Source: Phymatolithon calcareum
Taxonomy: Eukaryota > Rhodophyta > Florideophyceae > Hapalidiales
Assembly (NCBI GenBank): GCA_977006965.1
Contig: CDRMUB010000001.1
Coordinates: 62,001 to 126,000 of the forward strand
Direction of reading: 5' to 3'
DNA length: 64,000 nucleotides
This document shows positions 23,732-34,264 of the stretch, one piece after another. The notes beneath the pieces are model-generated. The model was given only the letters and a program-made list of their open reading frames with translations. It was not told where the DNA came from and searched no databases. A program made the translations under genes and the position numbers. How positions within the stretch are numbered: the first letter of the stretch is position 1; each line of letters opens with the position of its first letter.

Positions 23732-25260
23732 TGATCTCTTACTGCACGTCCCATTCTGAGTCCAGATGCGGGCTCAGCGTTGAATTTCACTTCGGAATAG
23801 TCCCACCGTATCCCTTTTTCACTCCCACTCCACCTCCACCTTCAAGTCCGTCAAACTCTTGTATATCCTAGGTATATTCTTTCGTGACTTCTGGGTCCAA
23901 ATGTGCCACTTACTCAAACAATCGACAAAATCCTATTTTGACCATTTAAAACTGTTACTTCTGGGTCCGCGTTTTTGGCCTCTAGAGGGCACCCCCTCCA
24001 AATGGCCTCTGTGCGCGGACCCAGAAGTAACAACCTGCGAAAACAGGCTGGAAACGCGGACTCAGAAGTAACAAACCTCCTCAGCGTCTTCCACTGGCAC
24101 CCAAACGCCATAACAACTGTCCCATCATCTTTACCATCCTACTCCACATGTTTTCCGGTCATCATCGTCATGTTTGTGTCCCGCGTCCTCCCTCCCGAGA
24201 GGGAGACTACCTTGACCAAAATTTCAAACGCTCTCAAATCGACTCAGACCAGTCCACATACTCTCCCAACACCTTCCCCAACATCAAGAACGTCTTTTGG
24301 ACTCATCTCCGTCATGTCGGTGTCCCGCGTCTTCTTCGCCAGCGAGGTGACTACCTTGACCAAAATTTCAAACGCTCTCAAATCGACTCAGACCAGTCCA
24401 CATACTCTCCCAACACCTTCCCCAACATCAAGAACGTCTTTTGGACTCATCTCCGTCATGTCGGTGTCCCGCGTCTTCTTCGCCAGCGAGGTGACTACCT
24501 TGACCAAAATTTCAAACGCTCTCAAATCGACTCAGACCAGTCCACATACTCTCCCAACACCTTCCCCAACCTCTAAAACATGTTACAACGTCATCCCCGT
24601 CATGTCGGTGTCCCGCGTCTTCTTCGCCAGCGAGGTGACTACCTTGACCAAAATTTCAAACGCTCTCAAATCGACTCAGACCAGTCCACATACTCTCCCA
24701 ACACCTTCCCCAACCTCTAAAACATGTTACAACGTCATCCCCGTCATGTCGGTGTCCCGCGTCTTCTTCGCCAGCGAGGTGACTACCTTGACCAAAATTT
24801 CAAACGCTCTCAAATCGACTCAGACCAGTCCACATACTCTCCCAACACCTTCCCCAACCTCTAAAACATGTTACAACGTCATCCCCGTCATGTCGGTGTC
24901 CCGCGTCTTCTTCGCCAGCGAGGTGACTACCTTGACCAAAATTTCAAACGCTCTCAAATCGACTCAGACCAGTCCACATACTCTCCCAACACCTTCCCCA
25001 ACCTCTAAAACATGTTACAACGTCATCCCCGTCATGTCGGTGTCCCGCGTCTTCTTCGCCAGCGAGGTGACTACCTTGACCAAAATTTCAAACTCTCTCA
25101 AATCGACTCAGACCAGTCCACATACTCTCTCAACACCTTCTCCACCCTTAACAACCTGTTCAGAGCTTATCTTCGCCATGTACATTTCGTCTGCCGTCTT
25201 TGTGCATGGATTGTGGAGTCATAGACGACCTTGACGACACTTTATTTGTTGTATACACCA
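23732..25260 (+). repeat. Array unit 12 (7 monomers)
   Basis: 521-bp core of the unit-11 subfamily plus seven monomers. Open frame 24002-25234 (410 aa). Confidence 0.95.
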
Positions 25261-27509
25261 TGATCTCTTACTGCACGTCCCATTCTGAGTCCAGATGCGG
25301 GCTCAGCGTTGAATTTCACTTCGGAATAGTCCCACCGTATCCCTTTTTCACTCCCACTCCACCTCCACCTTCAAGTCCGTCAAACTCTTGTATATCCTAG
25401 GTATATTCTTTCGTGACTTCTGGGTCCAAATGTGCCACTTACTCAAACAATCGACAAAATCCTATTTTGACCATTTAAAACTGTTACTTCTGGGTCCGCG
25501 TTTTTGGCCTCTAGAGGGCACCCCCTCCAAATGGCCTCTGTGCGCGGACCCAGAAGTAACAACCTGCGAAAACAGGCTGGAAACGCGGACTCAGAAGTAA
25601 CAAACCTCCTCAGCGTCTTCCACTGGCACCCAAACGCCATAACAACTGTCCCATCATCTTTACCATCCTACTCCACATGTTTTCCGGTCATCATCGTCAT
25701 GTTTGTGTCCCGCGTCCTCCCTCCCGAGAGGGAGACTACCTTGACCAAAATTTCAAACGCTCTCAAATCGACTCAGACCAGTCCACATACTCTCCCAACA
25801 CCTTCCCCAACATCAAGAACGTCTTTTGGACTCATCTCCGTCATGTCGGTGTCCCGCGTCTTCTTCGCCAGCGAGGTGACTACCTTGACCAAAATTTCAA
25901 ACGCTCTCAAATCGACTCAGACCAGTCCACATACTCTCCCAACACCTTCCCCAACATCAAGAACGTCTTTTGGACTCATCTCCGTCATGTCGGTGTCCCG
26001 CGTCTTCTTCGCCAGCGAGGTGACTACCTTGACCAAAATTTCAAACGCTCTCAAATCGACTCAGACCAGTCCACATACTCTCCCAACACCTTCCCCAACC
26101 TCTAAAACATGTTACAACGTCATCCCCGTCATGTCGGTGTCCCGCGTCTTCTTCGCCAGCGAGGTGACTACCTTGACCAAAATTTCAAACGCTCTCAAAT
26201 CGACTCAGACCAGTCCACATACTCTCCCAACACCTTCCCCAACATCAAGAACGTCTTTTGGACTCATCTCCGTCATGTCGGTGTCCCGCGTCTTCTTCGC
26301 CAGCGAGGTGACTACCTTGACCAAAATTTCAAACGCTCTCAAATCGACTCAGACCAGTCCACATACTCTCCCAACACCTTCCCCAACATCAAGAACGTCT
26401 TTTGGACTCATCTCCGTCATGTCGGTGTCCCGCGTCTTCTTCGCCAGCGAGGTGACTACCTTGACAAAAATTTCAAACGCTCTCAAATCGACTCAGACCA
26501 GTCCACATACTCTCCCAACACCTTCCCCAACCTCTAAAACATGTTACAACGTCATCCCCGTCATGTCGGTGTCCCGCGTCTTCTTCGCCAGCGAGGTGAC
26601 TACCTTGACCAAAATTTCAAACGCTCTCAAATCGACTCAGACCAGTCCACATACTCTCCCAACACCTTCCCCAACATCAAGAACGTCTTTTGGACTCATC
26701 TCCGTCATGTCGGTGTCCCGCGTCTTCTTCGCCAGCGAGGTGACTACCTTGACCAAAATTTCAAACGCTCTCAAATCGACTCAGACCAGTCCACATACTC
26801 TCCCAACACCTTCCCCAACCTCTAAAACATGTTACAACGTCATCCCCGTCATGTCGGTGTCCCGCGTCTTCTTCGCCAGCGAGGTGACTAACTTGACCAA
26901 AATTTCAAACGCTCTCAAATCGACTCAGACCAGTCCACATACTCTCCCAACACCTTCCCCAACATCAAGAACGTCTTTTGGACTCATCTCCGTCATGTCG
27001 GTGTCCCGCGTCTTCTTCGCCAGCGAGGTGACTACCTTGACCAAAATTTCAAACGCTCTCAAATCGACTCAGACCAGTCCACATACTCTCCCAACACCTT
27101 CCCCAACATCAAGAACGTCTTTTGGACTCATCTCCGTCATGTCGGTGTCCCGCGTCTTCTTCGCCAGCGAGGTGACTTCCTTGACCAAAATTTCAAACGC
27201 TCTCAAATCGACTCAGACCAGTCCACATACTCTCCCAACACCTTCCCCAACCTCTAAAACATGTTACAACGTCATCCCCGTCATGTCGGTGTCCCGCGTC
27301 TTCTTCGCCAGCGAGGTGACTACCTTGACCAAAATTTCAAACGCTCTCAAATCGACTCAGACCAGTCCACATACTCTCTCAACACCTTCTCCACCCTTAA
27401 CAACCTGTTCAGAGCTTATCTTCGCCATGTACATTTCGTCTGCCGTCTTTGTGCATGGATTGTGGAGTCATAGACGACCTTGACGACACTTTATTTGTTG
27501 TATACACCA
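25261..27509 (+). repeat. Array unit 13 (12 monomers)
   Basis: 521-bp core of the unit-11 subfamily plus 12 monomers. Open frame 25531-27483 (650 aa). It repeats the rare TTGACAAAAA change at 26,461, the same offset as in unit 11. Its last monomer has AACGCT where all other last monomers have AACTCT. Confidence 0.95.
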
Positions 27510-29038
27510 TGATCTCTTACTGCACGTCCCATTCTGAGTCCAGATGCGGGCTCAGCGTTGAATTTCACTTCGGAATAGTCCCACCGTATCCCTTTTTCAC
27601 TCCCACTCCACCTCCACCTTCAAGTCCGTCAAACTCTTGTATATCCTAGGTATATTCTTTCGTGACTTCTGGGTCCAAATGTGCCACTTACTCAAACAAT
27701 CGACAAAATCCTATTTTGACCATTTAAAACTGTTACTTCTGGGTCCGCGTTTTTGGCCTCTAGAGGGCACCCCCTCCAAATGGCCTCTGTGCGCGGACCC
27801 AGAAGTAACAACCTGCGAAAACAGGCTGGAAACGCGGACTCAGAAGTAACAAACCTCCTCAGCGTCTTCCACTGGCAACCAAACGCCATAACCACTGTCC
27901 CATCATCTTTACCATCCTACTCCACATGTTTTCCGGTCATCATCGTCATGTTTGTGTCCCGCGTCCTCCCTCCCGAGAGGGAGACTACCTTGACCAAAAT
28001 TTCAAACGCTCTCAAATCGACTCAGACCAGTCCACATACTCTCCCAACACCTTCCCCAACATCAAGAACGTCTTTTGGACTCATCTCCGTCATGTCGGTG
28101 TCCCGCGTCTTCTTCGCCAGCGAGGTGACTACCTTGACCAAAATTTCAAACGCTCTCAAATCGACTCAGACCAGTCCACATACTCTCCCAACACCTTCCC
28201 CAACATCAAGAACGTCTTTTGGACTCATCTCCGTCATGTCGGTGTCCCGCGTCTTCTTCGCCAGCGAGGTGACTACCTTGACCAAAATTTCAAACGCTCT
28301 CAAATCGACTCAGACCAGTCCACATACTCTCCCAACACCTTCCCCAACATCAAGAACGTCTTTTGGACTCATCTCCGTCATGTCGGTGTCCCGCGTCTTC
28401 TTCGCCAGCGAGGTGACTACCTTGACCAAAATTTCAAACGCTCTCAAATCGACTCAGACCAGTCCACATACTCTCCCAACACCTTCCCCAACCTCTAAAA
28501 CATGTTACAACGTCATCCCCGTCATGTCGGTGTCCCGCGTCTTCTTCGCCAGCGAGGTGACTACCTTGACCAAAATTTCAAACGCTCTCAAATCGACTCA
28601 GACCAGTCCACATACTCTCCCAACACCTTCCCCAACCTCTAAAACATGTTACAACGTCATCCCCGTCATGTCGGTGTCCCGCGTCTTCTTCGCCAGCGAG
28701 GTGACTACCTTGACCAAAATTTCAAACGCTCTCAAATCGACTCAGACCAGTCCACATACTCTCCCAACACCTTCCCCAACATCAAGAACGTCTTTTGGAC
28801 TCATCTCCGTCATGTCGGTGTCCCGTGTCTTCTTCGCCAGCGAGGTGACTACCTTGACCAAAATTTCAAACTCTCTCAAATCGACTCAGACCAGTCCACA
28901 TACTCTCTCAACACCTTCTCCACCCTTAACAACCTGTTCAGAGCTTATCTTCGCCATGTACATTTCGTCTGCCGTCTTTGTGCATGGATTGTGGAGTCAT
29001 AGACGACCTTGACGACACTTTATTTGTTGTATACACCC
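27510..29038 (+). repeat. Array unit 14 (7 monomers), hybrid core
   Basis: 521-bp core plus seven monomers. Open frame 27780-29012 (410 aa). The 5' part of the core matches the unit 11-13 subfamily (CTCTAGAGGG, GGACTC). The part near 27,870-27,895 matches units 1-10 (GGCAACC, ACCACTG), so the core looks like a recombinant. Confidence 0.95.
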
Positions 29039-29991
29039 TGATCTCTTACTGCACGTCCCATTCTGAGTCCAGATTCGGGCTCAGCGTCGAATTTCACTTC
29101 GGAATAGTCCCACCGTATCCCTTTCTCACTCCCACTCCACCTCCACCTTCAAGTCCGTCAAACTCTTGTATATCCTAGGTATATTCTTTCGTGACTTCTG
29201 GGTCCAAATGTGCCACTTACTCAAACAATCGACAAAATCCTATTTTGACCATTTAAAACTGTTACTTCTGGGTCCGCGTTTTTGGCCTCTACAGGGCACA
29301 CCCTCCAAATGGCCTCTGTGCGCGGACCCAGAAGTAACAACCTGCGAAAACAGGCTGGAAACGCGGACCCAGAAGTAACAAACCTCCTCAGCGTCTTCCC
29401 CTGGCAACCAAACGCCATAACAACTGTCCCATCATCTTTACCATCCTACTCCACATGTTTTCCGGTCATCATCGTCATGTTTGTGTCCCGCGTCCTCCCT
29501 CCCGAGAGGGAGACTACCTTGACCAAAATTTCAAACGCTCTCAAATCGACTCAGACCAGTCCACATACTCTCCCAACACCTTCCCCAACCTCTAAAACAT
29601 GTTACAACGTCATCCCCGTCATGTCGGTGTGCCGCGTCTTCTTCGCCAGCGAGGTGACTACCTTGACCAAAATTTCAAACGCTCTCAAATCGACTCAGAC
29701 CAGTCCACATACTCTCCCAACACCTTCCCCAACCTCTAAAACATGTTACAACGTCATCCCCGTCATGTCGGTGTCCCGCGTCTTCTTCGCCAGCGAGGTG
29801 ACTACCTTGACCAAAATTTCAAACTCTCTCAAATCGACTCAGACCAGTCCACATACTCTCTCAACACCTTCTCCACCCTTAACAACCTGTTTAGAGCTTA
29901 TCTTCGCCATGTACATTTCGTCTGCCGTCTTTGTGCATGGATTGTGGAGTCATAGACGACCTTGACGACACTTTATTTGTTGTATACACCA
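29039..29991 (+). repeat. Array unit 15 (3 monomers), edge unit
   Basis: 521-bp core of the unit 1-10 type plus only three monomers. Open frame 29309-29965 (218 aa). It has more private differences than inner units (GGGCACACC, TTCCCCTGG, GTGTGCCGC), as expected of an array-edge copy that escapes homogenisation. Confidence 0.95.
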
Positions 29992-30015
29992 TGATCTCTT
30001 ACTGCACGTCCCATT
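29992..30015 (+). repeat. Truncated 16th unit and array boundary
   Basis: Only the first 24 bp of a further core are present (TGATCTC...CCCATT). At 30,016 the sequence switches abruptly to unrelated DNA (AGGCGACATGG). Confidence 0.95.
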
Positions 30016-30036
30016 AGGCGACATGGCGGAAACTAG

Positions 30037-31051
30037 CCGTGCCTAGGTGAAGATGAAAACGATGGCGAGAGGGATTCTGAAGACGAAACCAGTTATGAGG
30101 ATGAAGAAGAAAGAGAAACTGTCTCAAGCGCTAAGCCTCACAGGCTTGTCGAAAAGTTACTTGAATTCGTTTCCCGAGGAAACAAAACAGCCAAGCGCTA
30201 CGTTTTTTCTTTGTTTGCGCTGGGCTCTGCCGACGTTAAATCAACGAGCTGAGTGAGCGGCACGCCATTTCTAACGTTCAGGTGGGAGAGTGTTTTTTTT
30301 GAGACGACGGAGCGCTCGAACCTCATAGCTTCAGGAAAGGACCTCACTGCATGACGCCATAAAACCCCTCTCAACGCTGGAGACATTCTGGCGGCACTCG
30401 ACTCTCTGCACAGTATATACAAGCTAAGCTCGCAAGACGGAATTCTCTGCACGATTAAGATTGGTAACGATCATTTCTATGTTCCGCTCTTCCAGCGTCA
30501 ATTCAGTCTGAGGAGGCCGATCGAGCGTTGGAAGGAGATTTGCAAGGTGGACCAGTCGCCTGACATTACCGCGGACAACGAATGCTCACTGCCTGAAAGA
30601 GTCGGGTTTCAGTTATTTAGGAGACTTGCAAACATAAAAACTGTGCCAGTCCGATCTAAGAGTTGTTTGTCGTACCACTACACAAATTGTCTTGTCGAGA
30701 GTTTCCCGTACAGACGGAAGATGTTGGAGAGGCTTAAAGAGATTAACCATAGCGTGAGCGGAATCCCAGTGCGCAAAAAAAAATTTGATCATGAATTCTG
30801 TTCTGTTTGTCGAGGAGTTTGTTAAGTACGAGCTAAAGAGCCACCTTAGCGAAAGTCTTGATGCCTGTCCTGCAGGTATGCACTGCTGCTGTTCTGTACT
30901 CGGCACCGGATGTCAGCACGAATATGTGTATGATTGCAAGGTCTGTGCATCGACAGACATGCTCGCAGATAAGCTTGGGCGCACAGTAGACGAAATGATA
31001 CCAATCTTCCGAGACTATGTTGTGGCCGACTTGATCACAATGAAGGCCTAA
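30037..31051 (+). pseudogene. Unrecognised gene, broken by two TGA stops and an A9 frameshift
   Basis: A single frame runs from 30,037 to about 30,783. It begins in an acidic Asp/Glu-rich segment (about 30,049-30,130), followed by a helix-like segment (HRLVEKLLEFVSRGNKTAKR). Only two in-frame stops break it, TGA at 30,250 and TGA at 30,352. The next part (IGNDHFYVPLFQRQFSL ... RPIERWKEIC) looks clearly protein-like. At the A9 run (30,775-30,783) the reading moves to another frame (30,785-31,051), which continues with a cysteine-rich segment (GTGCQHEYVYDCKVC) and ends in TAA. The 5' end abuts the satellite array and no start codon is visible, so the gene may be truncated by the array. I do not recognise the family. 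An intron in place of the first stops is possible but I found no convincing splice pair. Confidence 0.5.
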
Positions 31052-31615
31052 TCTAGACTCATTTAAAACCTAATATTTAAGTATTTGTGCCACGTAGCCC
31101 GGGGTAAGTTGTAGGATGCTCGTTTTCGTGAGTCGATGCGCATATCCGACACGTTTCCGCATGCAATGGCCGGAAAACTGCTGAAAATGTACACTAATTT
31201 GTAATATTAGTGTCCCGTTTTATGCAAGGGAACTGGAGGAGGGAATGGAGAGAACTAATACTCGTAAACGAAAAGAACAAGAAAAATCGTTCTGAATTCT
31301 TCAACTTTTTAGACAGGTTTTGTTTCTTTTTACAATACTTACAGCGAGGTTCTCGAGTGTTTCCAAATCATAACAGCAGTATTGGCAAGCATATTCTTTT
31401 TATTTTGTTCTCTCAACAACACGTATCCTATTATTGATTTCATTTACGCCGAATACAATGAAGCAAAATTAACTGAATGCATTAAACGCATACATGAGTA
31501 TAGTGCTATCCCAAAAGCATTCTGTACAATATAAAGGCAGGCCACGCATCAGAACAGGAAGATCTTTTCCACCAGCCCTCCGGATCACCTCAACCTCCTC
31601 CAATCAGACCACGCC
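31052..31615. other. AT-rich spacer, nothing supported
   Basis: Between the 30-kb pseudogene and the transposase. Short open frames are present but lack protein-like composition. The last about 80 bp are open in the transposase frame and could be its 5' leader. Confidence 0.5.
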
Positions 31616-32938
31616 ATGCTTCCACATTTATCCAATCACGAAACGCCACAGTGCCATCGGACGACTCAGATTGTCTCCACGAAAACCCAGCGAGAAACCG
31701 TTATGGAATGGATCAGAAACGAGGTTTACGCCTCGGGAAACACGACCCTAATTGCTTCACGCACCGTTAAGCAGTTTGCTCGCAAGCGCTTGGCGTGGGT
31801 TGACTACGTTCACAGCATGCTATTGGCTGAATTTGAACGTCTTTCAAATGCTGGTGTTAAAATGACAAAACCCTTGGTCATAGACATTGCGTTACATACT
31901 CTGAGTGATCCGGAGTCCCCATTCCCAGGATCATTGCTGAATGATTACTCAAAGAAACCAATCATATCCCAAATCAAGCGCCCCTGGATCTAATCATTTC
32001 TCAGCCGGTGCAATATTGTGATACGTAAGCAGTCCGGTAATCTTCGTCGCTCGGATGATCACACTGCTTACACCGAGAAGCAAATTGCGTATCATCTCGG
32101 CGAATTGGAGCGGGACTTCCATAATGGCACTTTTTAAAATGTCATAATTGAGAATATGGATGAAACTCACTTTCTGTACAATATGGACAACCATTATTCG
32201 CTGGGACTCGTGGGGTCCCATGCCGTGAATTACGCCGACGTGCTATCTGGAGGAGAGGGAATATCTGTCGTTCTACGAATCAGTGGAGGAGATTCGCCGG
32301 CTCTCACGGCACCGTTTATCATCTTTAAGAACAAGGACCGAAATTATCCGATTTTAAACGTTCCGGATAATGTGGACGGGGTATCATATAGGACGCAACC
32401 GCGCGGATGGATGGACCGCCAAATGTTCTTTCAATGGCTGACAGAGCCTAGGGCGATTTCTAAGGATTCTATTGGACGGACTCGAGTTCTATTCTTGGCT
32501 AATTGTTCTGGGCATAAGGATGCATCCAGCCAATCACTCGATGCCATTAAGACAAAGCTCCGTTTTCTTCCACCTAATGCGACGCATTTGTGTAAACCAC
32601 TGAATTCGGTCGTTAATCAAAAGTATAAAGAAATATGGCGCCAGGAATGGGAGGCGGAAAAAATGCGTCGAATTGAAAATGGTGATTGGGCCCCAGCATC
32701 TGGGAAACTCCAAACCCCCGGAAAACACTATTATATGAATCTTGCAGCTCAATGCGCTGAAGTGGTGAATGCAATGAAAGACAGCAATGGCCTATCATTA
32801 GTACATAAGTCTATGATACGCTGCGGAATGGTCCTTGGCACTGACCGCACGTGGAGGGTTGATCAACTCTTTCCACATCTCCAGTCTATTGTGGAGCGGA
32901 ACCATATGGAGTTTTGCGGTGCTGTCCCTGAGAATTAA
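31616..32938 (+). pseudogene. DDE-superfamily (pogo/DDE_1-like) transposase, inactivated
   Basis: One continuous frame of 441 codons runs from ATG 31616 to TAA 32938, broken only by TAA at 31,991 and TAA at 32,135. The N-terminal part (WIRNEVYASGNTTLIASRTV) looks like the DNA-binding helical region. The catalytic core follows from MDETHFLYNMDNHYSLG at 32,156, then GGEGISVVLRISGG, GWMDRQMFFQWL and LPPNATHLCKPL. Transposases of this type use three acidic residues. The first Asp is present (32,159), but the Asp expected before NCSGH is Ala (GCT, 32,498) and the one expected in PLxS is Asn (AAT, 32,603). With two stops and two altered catalytic positions it cannot work as a transposase. Similar proteins are, from memory, common in oomycetes. 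Confidence 0.85.
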
Positions 32939-33157
32939 AATAATAAAAGTTTTCCAGAGTTCTTTTGAAAACCTTTGTAGCAATAAATTTTATTTCCAAA
33001 TATTTGTCGTTCCGAGTAGGATATCCACAGATTTAAGTACAACTTTTTTTGGGATACTAATATCACAAAGTAGTGTAGTCATCGACGCTTTAAAGGAATG
33101 GTTGGAGGCAATTCGGCCCGCAAAAATTGATTGGTCGATCAGAGAGCGAAACAAACA

Positions 33158-33520
33158 ATGTACACTGCTGAAAACTGGTCGGAGGAGGCATTGCTGCGCA
33201 GAAATCAATTGGGGAGCGAAGAATGGAACCGAGACTTCGCTGCAGCTACTCGAGAAGTACGAAAGATTCTGACGGCCACTAAACGCAGAAACAAAACCCC
33301 AGGTATTACGACGCCTGTGACACGAGTTAGGGAAGTATTAAGAGCCTTTTTAGCCCAGAGCTGATATATGCGTCTCATTACCACCATCGATCGTATTACA
33401 AGTTTCTTCTCCGCCTCTAACCAGAAACAGCAGACCTCACGAGCAATCAGGAAGCTGCGCGTTACTGCGGATGTTTCCTTGAGCACTGCGGAGCCTTCCG
33501 CGTACCAGGGCTTCGGATAG
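33158..33520 (+). pseudogene. Small unrecognised ORF with one in-frame TGA
   Basis: The frame is ATG 33158 to TAG 33520 with a single TGA at 33,362. The first part (MYTAENWSEEALLRRNQLG ... VREVLRAFLAQS) and the part after the stop (MRLITTIDRITSFFSASNQK) both look protein-like. It lies 220 bp downstream of the transposase on the same strand. It could be a second gene of that transposon or an unrelated remnant; no family is recognised. Confidence 0.3.
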
Positions 33521-34264
33521 CAATAGATATGTGTCGCGAATAAATGAAATCCATTGAAAAGGAAATTGGTCCTAAAATTTTTGATTGAGAATGAGAAGAG
33601 TAGTACTGCAAATCGTATATTATGAGCAGATAGTACCTAGAGAAACAGCCTCGATTACATGATTTATTATCCCATTAAATGCTATGACGGGGTCGTACGT
33701 TGATCATCAATGTTGTGGTTATCAAATCGGCATGATCAATAATCAGCAGTTATGTAAACGTTTTATCAGCATCGTATCAGTATCCCAATTTATTCATCAT
33801 ATCGTAATTCAATCATTGTTTCAATTCAAGCCCTTTTAGCGCCAGCAACCTTCAAAGTTCAAGTATTTCGTTAAAAATCGGCAACATTTTTCAAATACTT
33901 CAATCAGCGGTGTCATACTCACTTTCCCATATACATCAGCGGCGGTATCCCGTAGACGGCATCTTCCCAAATGACTCATACCCCGGCGTTGGCAGTCCCT
34001 CTATCATCGTCAATACTCTGCTTTTGCGTTAAGCCGAGCGTTCTGCAGCATTTCGGCAAGACTTCCGCACGTGGCTGCGCGGTCAAGTATATGGCGCATG
34101 CCGGCGATGTTGCGGTTCAGATTGAGTGCAGAAGTGCAATGGCGACGTTGGGCAGGCAGGGTGTCGTGTTTAAGTATGTGGTGCGTTCAGGCGATTTGAT
34201 GTCGTGCCTCCCGGTTTATGGATGGCTAGAGCGCACGATACATGTCCTGCGGAAATTACGTGGT
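33521..34264. other. Spacer, possible site of the copia 3' LTR
   Basis: 33,521-33,960 is AT-rich with no supported gene. 33,961-34,264 is richer in GC and lies just downstream (minus strand) of the copia coding end, where a 3' LTR would be expected. I cannot define LTR ends from this sequence alone. Confidence 0.3.

Larger units (their letters stand above)
1..30015 (+). repeat. Nested tandem-repeat array (521-bp core plus 144-bp monomers)
   Basis: Fifteen consecutive units run head to tail from the window edge to 30,015. Each unit has the same 521-bp core and a block of 144-bp monomers. Monomer counts in order are 4, 5, 5, 5, 6, 5, 4, 4, 52, 21, 14, 7, 12, 7 and 3, 154 in total, and 154 x 144 + 15 x 521 gives 29,991 bp, matching the array. 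The first monomer of every block (VLPPERE variant) and the last (NSL...PPLTTC variant) are distinct, so each block has fixed ends and a variable middle. Two middle types alternate: K-type, ending TSKTCYNVIPVM, and R-type, ending TSRTSFGLISVM. The array breaks off inside a core and probably continues to the left of the window. Confidence 0.98.

Noticed and set aside
183-29418. Recurring 65-70 aa frames on both strands in every core, and 94-190 aa frames in the monomers
   Set aside because: They recur only because the unit recurs. They overlap the hairpin motif or the longer frame, and none shows independent features.
1-30015. CRISPR-like array
   Set aside because: The repeats are 144 bp and contiguous without unique spacers, and the surrounding genes are eukaryotic retrotransposons.
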